Shown: positions 42,449-52,995, numbered from the stretch's first letter. The stretch is DNA of 64,000 nucleotides from Candidatus Zixiibacteriota bacterium (GCA_040753875.1 JBFMDV010000005.1:369142-433141), one strand, 5' to 3'. Program-made: numbers and translations. Notes: generated by a model from the sequence alone, not told the origin.

Positions 42449-45238
42449 TCATTTCAACAGGAGCATCTTCCTGGAAACAGATTCCTCCCCTCGAGTCAAC
42501 CGGTAGAAATAGACACCGGATGCCACTTTCCAGCCCGCCTGATTGGCGCCATCCCAACTCACACTATATGTTCCCGCCGGCTGTACCGCATCAACTAACG
42601 TTACCACTTTCTGGCCGAGCAGGTTGTAGATGGCGAGATTTACAGACGGTAGCTTCCCGCTCGCACCCCTGACCGGATTCAGAGTATACGATATTTCTGT
42701 GGATGGGTTGAACGGATTGGGGTAGTTCTGATGCAGGACGATGCTGCTTGGCAAACTCGGCCCATCCGGGTCGTTGACATCAGTGACAATGCTTTCACCG
42801 AAGAACTTGAGTATTTGATCGACAAACGTCTGCTTGGTGGCCCAACTGATTCCTCCCCAATTATCACTTATGAATTCAGGTCCCCAACTCATCACGAAGG
42901 ATTTATACGCACCAGAGTACGTTACAGCGCAACTGCCATAATTTTGTGTCTTCGTTGCGTTTGTAATGATCAGAGAAGTCTGGCCACCGTTGAGCGGGTT
43001 CAGAAGTCCACCGACAGCGTGTGTCGTCCCGCGATACGCGAAAGTATCCCCAACCGGATTGCCGGTGACCCCTTTGGTAATGGGTAGTAGAATTGTTCCG
43101 GGATCCCAACGGGCACGCAGATAGTCTTTCATAAACATAGAATCAGACTCCCAAAGCAGCCTGCTTCCCTTCAGACTCGCGAACGCCAGATTCCCCCCGC
43201 CGTCCAGAAACGTCTTCAGCGACGCGATATCCTGTGCATTCAGCGCCCCACCGTTCAGTGTGTCGCCTGTGAGCCAGAGGATTGTTGTATACTTGCTCAT
43301 CTCTGCCGCCGGTGGGGAACCAATCGAGTCGATTTTGCTCCAGACTCGGTGCGGCACCCGGAGGTTGCGGAGGGCATTGGTGTACAGCGTGTCGAACGAA
43401 AATCCTTCATCGTCGTCAAGTACGAGTATTCTTGGCGCCCCAAGCTCAGCATCAAAATAGAACGTGTCAACAAACCGCTTGTCCCCGTGTGTAGCAACAA
43501 GCGAATCGGCTTCTATTATCAGCCTGAATGTGACGATCTTCGTCTTCGCCGTCGGCGCGAGCGACAGCCTGATCGGAATTTCTGTCACCACACCTGCGGT
43601 CAGCACCGGGTTCAGGTAATTGGTCTCGGTGACGTTGTTGGTGATGATCTGTACGTCGGGATCGTTGCACGACAAATTGAGGTACCAGTAATATGCGCTT
43701 CGCATGAAGTTGCGAACACGGAAATAAACATCCGCCGTCTCCCCCGCTTCGACCATACCGTCTCCGTCGGCCAGACCGACCGTATCCATGAACTTGACCG
43801 AATCGTAACTCCAGAGCGCCAGATGAGGACGTGAATATTCCACATCCAGATCGGCGTACATGATGGAATCTGAGTTGGTGATCCGCCAGACACCCACTTC
43901 GGTCGGGGAGTCGGTCGCGTTGTCGTGCGCGTTTGGATTGCTCATGTCGTGGAAATTGCGGTTGACGGTGTTACCAGGCCATGGGTCACCGGCATCGGCG
44001 CCATATGCGGTAAGTGCCAGATCATTGAAGCCATCCGCCTGCTCTAGCGCCACTTTGTAACGAAGGTAATTGTCGTTATTCGGGACAGCGCCATCGACAT
44101 GATAGATCAGCAGACCTGAAGCAGGAAGTCCCAGGTCGAAGCCGACTCGCTGTCTGTTCTCCACCAGCCAGTATTCGGAGCCGCCCGGCTCTCCCAGTAT
44201 TCTGTACACCATAGCGTTGTACTCGACAGCCGGGATAGGTGCCTGGTACAGGTTGGACGTGACATCAAGGAGCCCGGTATCCGGGACGAGAAACCCGAGG
44301 TTGATCTTGCACCACGGATCGAAGTGAGCCGGAAGTTTGGAACTACCATTGTAATTTCCCGACGCCATCAGCGACCAACTGCCCAGTCCATCTGATGTCG
44401 AAGGGGTGTAGTCTGTGTCGTACAGGTCGGGGAGCCCGAGGATATGTCCATACTCATGACAGAACACGCCGATGGGCACCATGGCGCCGAGAAACTTCTC
44501 GGGGTTCATGGTGTATGCGTATATAGATTTGCCGTCTAACGTGAGTGACGTGGACAGATTGCTTCGATGTGACCAGATGGCAGTTGAGTCTCCCCCTTCC
44601 TCTGCCCCCTTGCCGGCATGAACTACGATTATACCATCCACGATGTTATTGCCGTCATTGTCGTACTTGGCGAAATTGACGAACGAGTCGGCCGCAAGGG
44701 CAGCATCGCGCGCGAGCAGTCGTCCGCCAGGACCCAGTCCCATGTCGGTCCCTACATAGGAGGCATACGAGTTCGACATTCTGAGCCAGTGCGTCACGTC
44801 CCCCCTGATAAACAGCTTACCATAGGAATTCTCGAAATAATAGTCCGTCATGGAGCCGGTCGCATTCGAATCCGGGTCCCCTTTGACAGAGAACAGCATC
44901 GAATCGAACTTGGCGCTGTCACCGACCGTGGCCCAATTGTCGTAGAAATCCACGAGTATTACGATAACGTTGATCGTGTCGACCGCATTGGGATCAAACG
45001 CCGCCTTGGCGGCCATACGCTCACGTGAGAACGGCAGATTCGCTGACGGAGCATCGCCGCCGGCATCACGGAACGCTTTCAGGATGGCGAGATTCTTTTC
45101 GAGTGTCCCTTCGGCTTTCCATTTTTCGAGCGTGCCGGGCATCGGCGCAACCGCAAATGCACTGTTCGCGATAATGAGAACTATAAGAAGCGCGAGCAAT
45201 CCCCCGGTGAATCGACAGACGCATGTGTTCCTGGACAT
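42449..45238 (-). CDS. secreted M6-family metalloprotease with type IX-like C-terminal tail
   Basis: A 929-residue protein: signal peptide (about residues 1-30), M6 (immune inhibitor A-like) peptidase domain with HEYGHILGLPDLYD at about residue 261 (zinc site HExxHxxG/D), GSWSLMASGNY after it, and beta-rich middle domains. The last 90 residues hold NYPNPFNPSTEISYTL...VSWDGANQAGWKVASGVYFYRL...KMLLLK, the FCB-type sorting tail. It should cut proteins outside the cell. The ATG at 45238 is used rather than an in-frame TTG upstream. It lies 84 nt downstream of the S8 protease. Confidence 0.87.
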   Translation of the reverse strand: MSRNTCVCRFTGGLLALLIVLIIANSAFAVAPMPGTLEKWKAEGTLEKNLAILKAFRDAGGDAPSANLPFSRERMAAKAAFDPNAVDTINVIVILVDFYDNWATVGDSAKFDSMLFSVKGDPDSNATGSMTDYYFENSYGKLFIRGDVTHWLRMSNSYASYVGTDMGLGPGGRLLARDAALAADSFVNFAKYDNDGNNIVDGIIVVHAGKGAEEGGDSTAIWSHRSNLSTSLTLDGKSIYAYTMNPEKFLGAMVPIGVFCHEYGHILGLPDLYDTDYTPSTSDGLGSWSLMASGNYNGSSKLPAHFDPWCKINLGFLVPDTGLLDVTSNLYQAPIPAVEYNAMVYRILGEPGGSEYWLVENRQRVGFDLGLPASGLLIYHVDGAVPNNDNYLRYKVALEQADGFNDLALTAYGADAGDPWPGNTVNRNFHDMSNPNAHDNATDSPTEVGVWRITNSDSIMYADLDVEYSRPHLALWSYDSVKFMDTVGLADGDGMVEAGETADVYFRVRNFMRSAYYWYLNLSCNDPDVQIITNNVTETNYLNPVLTAGVVTEIPIRLSLAPTAKTKIVTFRLIIEADSLVATHGDKRFVDTFYFDAELGAPRILVLDDDEGFSFDTLYTNALRNLRVPHRVWSKIDSIGSPPAAEMSKYTTILWLTGDTLNGGALNAQDIASLKTFLDGGGNLAFASLKGSRLLWESDSMFMKDYLRARWDPGTILLPITKGVTGNPVGDTFAYRGTTHAVGGLLNPLNGGQTSLIITNATKTQNYGSCAVTYSGAYKSFVMSWGPEFISDNWGGISWATKQTFVDQILKFFGESIVTDVNDPDGPSLPSSIVLHQNYPNPFNPSTEISYTLNPVRGASGKLPSVNLAIYNLLGQKVVTLVDAVQPAGTYSVSWDGANQAGWKVASGVYFYRLTRGEESVSRKMLLLK

Positions 45239-45322
45239 ACTTCCAACCCACGATAGTATCAAGTTGTGACTTTCAATTGCGGCCTCCGCGGGCCGGTGGG
45301 TGGAAGATACGAATGGAAAGGG

Positions 45323-48241
45323 TTATTTCACCAGCATCATTTTGCGGGTCTGTTCGCCCAGCGCGCCGGTCAGTCGATAGAAGTAGACGCCGCTGGCGAC
45401 CGACTGGCCGCCATCATTCTCGCCCATCCAGACGATATGGTGCTCGCCTGCGGCGAGACTGCCAGAGACCAGCGTGCGGACTCGCTCGCCCAAGAGGTTG
45501 AACACCTCGAGCCGTATGTCGCTCGCTTTCGGCAGAGCAAATGAGATGGTTGTAGAAGGATTGAAGGGATTGGGATAATTCTGATGTAGACTAAAGCTCT
45601 CCGGAACATTTGCGTCATCATCCACCGCGGTCGGGATTCCCATTCGCTGTTCGGCTCGAACCGCGGCGGTCACCAACTCGTTCACAGCCATGCCACCAAC
45701 CAGCGCAATGGCGATCTCTACCGAATCTCCAACCGGGATGGTGTACGGACCAAAACTGACAGCGATCATGCGATCCCCAATAACGGAAGCATCTACCGAA
45801 TTGACAGCCGAAGCGATCAGGTCGTATTTCTCCTGGCTTTTCAACCCAACCTTGCCCGCACTGTTCGACAATGCCGTGAACGTGGCCCCCTCACTCAAAG
45901 CCACGATACCGACCATCGGTCCGATGTCGCTGTACTGATAGATCATACCGAGCGACGAATTCAACTGCACCTGGTCAGACTGCCCGCTGATGTCAAAATC
46001 GGCCAGAAAGCCAAAATGCATTTCCGTCATAGTCTGCAACGTGCGGTTGACCAGATGGTATTTGAGAATGACATAGCCGGACTCGTCCGCTGTGCCGTAG
46101 TGCATCGATTCCTGGCTTACAGTAATCGGAATGGCGATCTTGGCTCTGCTGTCGGCGAATTGGCAGCTCGTGTGCACGCCCCCGTCGACCGGGTCGATAT
46201 ATTGAGTCAGCGATTCGACGGGCGCGAATGCCGAGGGACCGTAGCAGCCAAGCGAATCCCGTACCGAACCGGCCAGTTGCAGGCTGTTCCGTCCAACGAT
46301 GATCCCGGCCTCGTACAAAAGGTTGGCGCTCCCGTTGACCCGGAACCCCTGCCCTTCCAGGTTGTAGATGGAGCCGGGGGCCAGACCGTACTGGGCAAAG
46401 TCCGAAACCGAAAAGTCGACAGTACCGGTGGTGAGCGGCGCCACATGTCCCGGCGCAGGGAAACCGGCGGTCAGGTCAAACGTCAAACTGTCGAGCAATA
46501 CGCCGTTGGAATCGGCGAACGTTACAATCATGGGAATCGAAGCGCCGTTCACGAGCGATGAATCAAGGGTCAACCGAAATGGGTCGGTGTTGAGCGCAGT
46601 GCTGCCGCCGCTTCCAAAAAGAAACTGCGCCGTCCCTTTGGTGATGGTGATTTGTCCGGTCGATTGCACGCCAAGAGTGCCGTTCACTTTAGATACGTTG
46701 CCTGCGGTCTCGGCCACCATGAGTTGCAGCTCGATCGCCTCCCCGGGAGAGGCAACGCCGTCGCCCGAGATCAATCTTCCCAGAAGCGTGAACCGGGTCT
46801 GGCCTGGCTGCGGCAGCAGCGCCAGAAGACGGGTAGCATCGACCAGCCCATGCCCATAGGCGTTGTCATCCCCCGCCGGACCCAGATCGTCGGCGGCCTG
46901 CAGAAGGGCATACTTGATCTGATCCACTGTGGCATCAGGGTTGTATTCCCGACAGAGGAGTACGAGGCCCGCAATGAACGGTGCCGCCATGGAAGTACCG
47001 CTCATGTAGGCATAGGTGCCGCCGCGTGTCGACGACCTTATGGCCACACCGGGGGCGACCAGTTCCGGCTTCAACTGCGTGCTGTCACATGATGACGGTC
47101 CGCGACTTGAAAACGTTGCGACCACTTTGCTTATGTCAATGGCACCAACGGAGAATGAATTCACCGGCGAACTGGACCGATCGGCAGGGCTGCGTACGGT
47201 CTTGGGATTGGGCCCCTCGTTGCCACAGGCGAAGATTGTGACGATCCCGGCCGCCTCGACATTGTCTATCACCTGTGCGAAAGTCTCATCGCAGGGTTCA
47301 AACAGGCCGGTCGGGATCCCCCAACTGTTCAGTATGACATCCGGAACATCATCGGTGGTGGCGGTGTCGCCATCGGGATTCAGCGCCCACTGGAACGCCT
47401 CGATAATGTCGCCGATCGTGACATTGAGGGGTCTCCCCTGGTCAATGACACCGGCCGTGATCCACTCGGCCCCGGGCGCCACACCGAACGAGTCAGAGGC
47501 GGTCGAGCCGACCATGATCCCCATCGTGTGCGTGCCGTGTCCCGCCTTATCGTACGGGATCGTGTCCGGAGCAACTTTGGAGAACCAGCTAGCGCGCAAG
47601 TCGGCGTGAGTGCCGCGCCACTTGGAAGCAAGGGCCGGGTGGGTGCTCTCTACGCCGGTGTCAAAAGAGCAGACCAGACGTCCGTTGCCGCGAATGCCAA
47701 GACGCCAGAGCTCCGGCACTTTCAGAAGCGTCAGTTCACTCGAGACCGAGGTGCTGATAGCCGGTGCAGCCTTTATATCGACAGGAGCATCGAAGTCGAG
47801 GGTGACATTCGGTATCACCAGACGGATTCCCGGCAAAGCTGCCAGGTCAGCGAGTTTCGCAACGGGCAGAGAAGTTTCTATGGCAGGCGCGATCCAGAAT
47901 CGCCGGGTCTGACCGACGGCATTGATATCCAGAAAATGCATCACACGGCTATCGCTCGAAGATGGGGATGCCGAAGACAACGAGCTAATGACCGTCTTGA
48001 TCCTCGTCGCTCTGGTCTGATTCGGACTCGCGGCAATTGCGCTCAACGCGTTCGAGCGCGATTCGGATTCGAGGAAGATGACAACGGTGACAATGCTGTC
48101 CGGCGAGGTGGGGTTGTCGATTACGACGTTCAGCGCAGGAGCGAGTTTGGGAGACCCGGCGGCTAAACTATGAGTCAGACCTACTGTGATAGCAAGTATC
48201 GAGGAGGCGACGATAGCAAGGCGTGAGGTTCCTGTCTTCAT
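45323..48241 (-). CDS. secreted subtilisin-like S8 serine protease with type IX-like C-terminal tail
   Basis: A 972-residue protein. It has a signal peptide (cleaved near HSLAAGS), a propeptide, and the S8 catalytic domain. The Asp lies in VCSFDTGVES (about 193), His in GHGTHTMGIM (about 235) and Ser in MSGTSMAAPFIAG (about 415). Beta-sandwich domains of unknown type fill about 480-880. A tail NYPNPFNPSTTISFAL...SGVYFYRLTG...RKMMLVK ends the protein. AGGAG precedes the ATG by 6 nt. It is upstream of, and probably co-transcribed with, the M6 protease. Confidence 0.9.
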   Translation of the reverse strand: MKTGTSRLAIVASSILAITVGLTHSLAAGSPKLAPALNVVIDNPTSPDSIVTVVIFLESESRSNALSAIAASPNQTRATRIKTVISSLSSASPSSSDSRVMHFLDINAVGQTRRFWIAPAIETSLPVAKLADLAALPGIRLVIPNVTLDFDAPVDIKAAPAISTSVSSELTLLKVPELWRLGIRGNGRLVCSFDTGVESTHPALASKWRGTHADLRASWFSKVAPDTIPYDKAGHGTHTMGIMVGSTASDSFGVAPGAEWITAGVIDQGRPLNVTIGDIIEAFQWALNPDGDTATTDDVPDVILNSWGIPTGLFEPCDETFAQVIDNVEAAGIVTIFACGNEGPNPKTVRSPADRSSSPVNSFSVGAIDISKVVATFSSRGPSSCDSTQLKPELVAPGVAIRSSTRGGTYAYMSGTSMAAPFIAGLVLLCREYNPDATVDQIKYALLQAADDLGPAGDDNAYGHGLVDATRLLALLPQPGQTRFTLLGRLISGDGVASPGEAIELQLMVAETAGNVSKVNGTLGVQSTGQITITKGTAQFLFGSGGSTALNTDPFRLTLDSSLVNGASIPMIVTFADSNGVLLDSLTFDLTAGFPAPGHVAPLTTGTVDFSVSDFAQYGLAPGSIYNLEGQGFRVNGSANLLYEAGIIVGRNSLQLAGSVRDSLGCYGPSAFAPVESLTQYIDPVDGGVHTSCQFADSRAKIAIPITVSQESMHYGTADESGYVILKYHLVNRTLQTMTEMHFGFLADFDISGQSDQVQLNSSLGMIYQYSDIGPMVGIVALSEGATFTALSNSAGKVGLKSQEKYDLIASAVNSVDASVIGDRMIAVSFGPYTIPVGDSVEIAIALVGGMAVNELVTAAVRAEQRMGIPTAVDDDANVPESFSLHQNYPNPFNPSTTISFALPKASDIRLEVFNLLGERVRTLVSGSLAAGEHHIVWMGENDGGQSVASGVYFYRLTGALGEQTRKMMLVK

Positions 48242-48526
48242 TACCGCTCCTGAGCTTCAGTTCCTCTGTCTTTCGAGCAAAGGTCATGCCGCTGCCCGTT
48301 TGAGGTACAGGTATGCAATATGATGCACGACGCTTGGAAGCTCCGGGGATAAGATACTCGTGTCCAACCGGTTAGCCAACAAGTATTTTTTCGTAAGGAT
48401 TTGGTGGTGTGCAGGAATTATCCCATAGGTGCGCAAACAGGACGCACTCCCTCCTGCATCCAAGCTCCTTATGCTGCAAGTTTTTACAGGTAGCGGGTCG
48501 GGCCGGCGGCTGACTATATTCGTGAC
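48242..48526. other. divergent intergenic region, S8 protease / glycosyltransferase
   Basis: 285 nt carrying the 5' ends of both flanking genes. I see the AGGAG of the protease near 48250 and no convincing promoter, repeat or conserved RNA structure. Confidence 0.4.
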
Positions 48527-50704
48527 ATGCTACAGATCGTCCGGGAAGCTGTCTCTCGAAATCGTACTGTCATCATCGTTCTCGCGATCGCGGCCCTCTT
48601 GCGACTCCTTTATCTTTGGCAGTATTCCTCATTACCGGACTGGGAACATCTCACTGTCGATAACAACTATCATCTCCACTGGGCGCAATCGATAGCAGAC
48701 GGCAATCTGGCTGGCGACACCACGTATTTTCGCGCCCCCTTCTATGTCTATTGCCTGGCGCTGGTGATCTGGTTATGCGGTGCATCGTTGTGGACCATGC
48801 GAATATTTGGCATCGGTGTCGGAATCGCCTCGGTGCTGGTCACCTATCTGATCGGAAAACGGCTATTCGACCGTCGAGCCGGTTTAGTAGCGGCGGGGCT
48901 TCAGGCGTTTTACCCGATGCTCATATATCACGAAGGGGAGTTGCTGCTTGATTCGCTCTTCACACTTCTATTCCAGATCGCTCTGTTCCGGTTCCTTATT
49001 TGGCTGGATACGGTCCGACCCCGCGACTTGCTGCTGGTTGGCCTTGCGATCGGCCTTGGCGCCATCACCCGACCCACCATATTCGCGATCCTGCCGGTGA
49101 TCGTGACAGCAATACTCGTGTCCGGAAAACAATGGCGGCGTGTGATGTGGAACGCGCTCCTCTTCGGAGTCGGGATCCTGGCGTTCGTCGGCCCGATCTT
49201 CATAAGGAATCTCATCGTGGCCGAAGACCCGGTCTTGATCTCTTCACAAGGGGGGATCAACTTGTTTATCGGCAATAATGAGATTGCCGACGGTGTCTCG
49301 GCGGTCCTTCCGGAGCCGTACGGCTTCAACTGGAGAATAGCTGACATCACGCACGTCGCAGAATCGGCTCGGGGACGGGAATTGAAACCCAGCGAAGTCT
49401 CCGCCTATTGGACAAATCGGGCAATTGACTGGATACGCTCGCACCCAACGGCTTTCGTCGAATTGTACCTGCGAAAACTGTATTTCTTTTTCGGACCGCG
49501 CGAACTCTCCAACAATCGGGACACCGAGGGATTCTCCCTCCAAATACCGATACTGCGGTATAACCCGCTGACATTTTCTCTTGTTCTGTCGGTCGCACTC
49601 ATTGGACTGTTTGGACTCGTCCGATGGCATCGGTCGATACGCTGGCTGGTGGCGACAGTTGTGACAGTGGCATTCCTGTCCTCACTGTTTTTTGTCAACA
49701 GCCGTTTTCGCCTGCCGGTAGTTCCCCTCATACTGTGCCTCGCGGGCGGCACGCTTGTCGCCCTGACCGAACTGATGTGGAATGAGCCCAAGAAAGGTCT
49801 TCGCTGGCTCGGTGGGATGATCCTGGCAGCCGCGCTGCTGAACCATCAGTGGCTCGAACTTCGACCCGGACTCAACATTCAGCCGGCGGTTTCCGAGGGG
49901 CTCTTCCTCTACAATACGCAGAACTACCGAGGCGCCTTGAGGATCAATCAACGAGCACTGGCGGTTGATTCTACATTTACGGACCTGAATTTGAATGTTG
50001 GAGCCTGTTATCTCCGGTTGGGGCAGACAGATTCGGCCCGCTACTACTTCCAACGCGAGATACGTTTTCACCCGGATCGCTCCAAGGCGTACGTCAATAT
50101 GGCGTCACTTTCTCTCGTGGGCGGACAAGCTGCCGAGGGTTCGAGAGAAATCACCAGAGCGCTGGAGCTGAGACCATACGACCTCACAGCCAACCTGATA
50201 CTGGTGCGCTTTTCGGCGGCCGATTCGAACCTCTCAAGTGACAGCTTGTTGCGAGTTGCGGAACTCGCAGCGCACCGTACCAGGCAGCCGACCCAGGTAT
50301 TCAATGAGGCGGCCGGCGAAATGCTCAGCCGTCGAAGCTTCGCCCTGGCGGAGATGCTGGCCACGAAGGCACTCAACGGCTCACCGCCGCCGATCGAAAC
50401 CGACGATGCCGCTTTTGACCAGGTGTTTATCAATAGCGCGGATAATGTGAAACGCGAGAAAGCACGCAGCTACTTCATGCTCGGATCGCTGGCCGGCGCG
50501 AAGAGACTGTTCGCCCAGGCTATCAGGTACAACCGTTTGGCGCTGGAGGGAGACAGCGGACTGGCGCAGGCCTATTACAATCTGGCGCTGGCCTACAACG
50601 CCGCCGGCGACACGCTCCGTGCTGATTCGGTACGCCTGGTTGCTCGGAAGCGGTTCCTCAATCCACTAAAGGACTTCCCCAAAGCTCCGGCAATCAGCGA
50701 ATAA
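48527..50704 (+). CDS. GT39-like membrane glycosyltransferase fused to TPR domain
   Basis: A 725-residue protein. The first 450 residues have about 11-12 membrane helices. The first periplasmic loop carries the GT-C acidic motif region VDNNYHLHWAQSIADGN followed by YFRAPFYVYCLALVIW, as in the dolichyl/undecaprenyl-sugar transferases of the ArnT/PMT type. Residues 455-720 are soluble TPR-like helices (ALRINQRALAVDSTFTDLNLNVGACYLRLG; AYYNLALAYNAAGD). It probably adds sugar to a protein or lipid outside the cytoplasm, with the TPRs selecting the acceptor. No Shine-Dalgarno is visible at the ATG. Confidence 0.83.
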   Translation: MLQIVREAVSRNRTVIIVLAIAALLRLLYLWQYSSLPDWEHLTVDNNYHLHWAQSIADGNLAGDTTYFRAPFYVYCLALVIWLCGASLWTMRIFGIGVGIASVLVTYLIGKRLFDRRAGLVAAGLQAFYPMLIYHEGELLLDSLFTLLFQIALFRFLIWLDTVRPRDLLLVGLAIGLGAITRPTIFAILPVIVTAILVSGKQWRRVMWNALLFGVGILAFVGPIFIRNLIVAEDPVLISSQGGINLFIGNNEIADGVSAVLPEPYGFNWRIADITHVAESARGRELKPSEVSAYWTNRAIDWIRSHPTAFVELYLRKLYFFFGPRELSNNRDTEGFSLQIPILRYNPLTFSLVLSVALIGLFGLVRWHRSIRWLVATVVTVAFLSSLFFVNSRFRLPVVPLILCLAGGTLVALTELMWNEPKKGLRWLGGMILAAALLNHQWLELRPGLNIQPAVSEGLFLYNTQNYRGALRINQRALAVDSTFTDLNLNVGACYLRLGQTDSARYYFQREIRFHPDRSKAYVNMASLSLVGGQAAEGSREITRALELRPYDLTANLILVRFSAADSNLSSDSLLRVAELAAHRTRQPTQVFNEAAGEMLSRRSFALAEMLATKALNGSPPPIETDDAAFDQVFINSADNVKREKARSYFMLGSLAGAKRLFAQAIRYNRLALEGDSGLAQAYYNLALAYNAAGDTLRADSVRLVARKRFLNPLKDFPKAPAISE

Positions 50705-50734
50705 GAAAACGGGATCGACTTGCGTCGACCCCGT
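50701..50734 (-). terminator. intrinsic terminator after the lipoprotein gene
   Basis: ACGGGATCGAC and GTCGACCCCGT form a stem with one mismatch and a TTGC loop. On the minus strand it is followed by TTTTCTTAT. It lies 43 nt after the stop codon at 50777 and ends the second surface module. Confidence 0.75.
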
Positions 50735-50776
50735 CCCAAATCACCGATCACCTGTGCGCGTCGCGCGCTGCCGAGA

Positions 50777-52975
50777 TCAGAAATCGCTCGGGTGTTGGTG
50801 GCGCCAGGCTGCCTGCTCGCGCATCTGCTGCTGGCGCGCCTCGAAATTGCGACGGACATCATCGACTGACATCTGTATCGCCGCGCCCGGATATCTGGTG
50901 GCAGTCGGCGGTGCCTGCAGATATTCGTCAAATAACCAGTTGAGAACCGAGTCGATGACGACTTGCATCGCGATTGTGTCCATGGCCAGCGGCGTGAAGT
51001 TGAAATGCACCGTTCGGAAAAGCCCGGCATCAAGTCGGTGCGCCACCGGTGTACCGTCGAACGTGAACAGGTCGCCGAGGAAGTGCCCGCGCGAACCGAA
51101 ACGGGACTTGTACAGGAACATCGGCTCCGTTCCGAAGGACCGTGATGTCCAGTCAACCTCAGGGAGTGAGGCTATGGTGTCACGCCACGCCAGCGCACCA
51201 CCGATCACGGGTGTCCAATATATCCGTCGATGGAGCAACGTGGTGTCGATGGACAGGTCGGGCCACTTGTTAGTCTGCAGACTGTATGCTCCCACAAAGT
51301 CCTCGATGCGTGTCTGAGGGGGCGTCGGATAGAACAGATTCTGGATGGCCATAGGAAGCCACCCGGAGTATATCATAGTCTGCACTCCGAAATATCGTTG
51401 GTACTGGGCGTCAACAGGCGGATTTTGCGGCAGGGCCGCAGCCATATAGTCCGGCTTGGAATCAATCGGCGTTCTCATGGTCAGCCACGCGTTGACTCCT
51501 GCGTCAATCGCCGTGTAGATGACTTCGCCCATCTCCGAGGCTGAAACACCGGTGGAGATCCCTGACTTGGTAACGTTGTCGTTGTAGAGAATCAGCAACT
51601 TGTACCTGAGCACCTGCTGCAAGTCGATCCGGTCGCTCTGACCGTTCGGATACAGGTAGTCCTTGGCCTTGGAATAGTCGATACTCGGGTTCCATTTGCG
51701 AATAACATTTGCCCAGTAGTTACGAGCAGTATCAACGGTAGTGTCACGGGAGTTGAGTATGCCTCTGACCGGAGCATTATAGCGAGCTCCTATGGAGAGT
51801 TTGGTGAAGTCGATGACCAGTACATCGCGCTCGAACTTTGGATCCAGCACGTACAATATCTGATACGAAGGCGCCAGATCCTCCACTGAAGCATCGTCCC
51901 GACAAGTCACCCAGAATACAAAGGTTTCCTCACGAGTTTCGGCGCTTGGGGCATCTTTGAAGACATTGAAAAACGAGTCCCGGGTAGTAGTCAACCAGCC
52001 CGGTGAGCTGTCCACCACTTTGTAGAAGGGCGAACTCGTGAATGCAGGGTCGTCGACCGTGAGAATGCTGTCCAGCCGGCCATACGGGCTTTCCTTGGTA
52101 ACGGTGTCGACTAAGAGAGTGTCGCACGTGATAACGACGTTCGGGGGCACAAATGTCGTATCACAGCGGAAGATCGTGTCGTTGTTACCGACGAAATATA
52201 CCTGGGCGTCGGTAGAGACGAATATCTTCTTCACGAACTGAGCCCGGAGTTGATCCAGCTCATCGCTGCTTGACGCCGTATCATACGCATACGGGCCAAA
52301 GAATTTCCAGCGGAACTCAAAGGGCGGCGCATCCGACGGATAATCGATCAAGTCCTCACCGCGCCAACCGATTCTGACGCCGGTTATGGCCCCTCCGGGA
52401 AACACCGAGTTGATAAACGGGTCGTTGATAGTAGTTCCCTGCAACACGCTCACAAATGCTTGCGGTGGGTTGTCATTGCGGAACATCATCTTCCACACAA
52501 ATGCCGAGCCGGCCCCCAGATCGTCGATCGCCTGCAGAAAGATGTACTGCTGCACGTATTGACGAACCGGGTCGCTCAGATCGGCGGACATCTTCACGGT
52601 ATTGGCGGTCTTGGGTTCCTCAACGGTGACAGTCAAATAAACGAACTTCGAACTGTCATATCCGGGAAGAGAGTCGCGGGCGAATTCCTCGGGCGTTCGG
52701 CCGTTCAATTCCGTAACCGTCCTGACGATATACCGAAACACCTTCACTTGCCCATCGGCATCCGTGCCGAACCAATATACGACCGGATTTCGGGACGTGC
52801 TGACACCATCCGGCGGCACATTGACAAACTGTACGACCGGCGGCTGATTTTGGAACCGGGTTCCGGATACCCGGTCGGAGCAACTGGTCGCGACCAACGC
52901 GTACACGGCGACCGTCGCCAGAATGAACCCGACAAGTATGAGGCGGGCCGTCGAAGAACTCATTGTATTTCTCAT
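50777..52975 (-). CDS. large surface lipoprotein, unknown function (module B)
   Basis: A 732-residue protein with a lipoprotein signal (lipobox ATSC; Cys at residue 32). An Ig/FN3-like region follows (NQPPVVQFVNVPPDGVSTSRNPVVYWFGTDADGQVK), then long stretches rich in aromatic and acidic residues without a recognised domain. A second part (about residues 370-560) has alternating strands and helices (DVLVIDFTKLSIGARYNAPVRG; LRYKLLILYNDN), perhaps a Rossmann-like domain. It is the third gene after the TonB receptor and PorV-like gene, 20 nt from the latter, so it is a likely surface partner of that receptor. Confidence 0.7.
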   Translation of the reverse strand: MRNTMSSSTARLILVGFILATVAVYALVATSCSDRVSGTRFQNQPPVVQFVNVPPDGVSTSRNPVVYWFGTDADGQVKVFRYIVRTVTELNGRTPEEFARDSLPGYDSSKFVYLTVTVEEPKTANTVKMSADLSDPVRQYVQQYIFLQAIDDLGAGSAFVWKMMFRNDNPPQAFVSVLQGTTINDPFINSVFPGGAITGVRIGWRGEDLIDYPSDAPPFEFRWKFFGPYAYDTASSSDELDQLRAQFVKKIFVSTDAQVYFVGNNDTIFRCDTTFVPPNVVITCDTLLVDTVTKESPYGRLDSILTVDDPAFTSSPFYKVVDSSPGWLTTTRDSFFNVFKDAPSAETREETFVFWVTCRDDASVEDLAPSYQILYVLDPKFERDVLVIDFTKLSIGARYNAPVRGILNSRDTTVDTARNYWANVIRKWNPSIDYSKAKDYLYPNGQSDRIDLQQVLRYKLLILYNDNVTKSGISTGVSASEMGEVIYTAIDAGVNAWLTMRTPIDSKPDYMAAALPQNPPVDAQYQRYFGVQTMIYSGWLPMAIQNLFYPTPPQTRIEDFVGAYSLQTNKWPDLSIDTTLLHRRIYWTPVIGGALAWRDTIASLPEVDWTSRSFGTEPMFLYKSRFGSRGHFLGDLFTFDGTPVAHRLDAGLFRTVHFNFTPLAMDTIAMQVVIDSVLNWLFDEYLQAPPTATRYPGAAIQMSVDDVRRNFEARQQQMREQAAWRHQHPSDF

Positions 52976-52995
52976 GCTCTATTTCTCCCCTCCAC

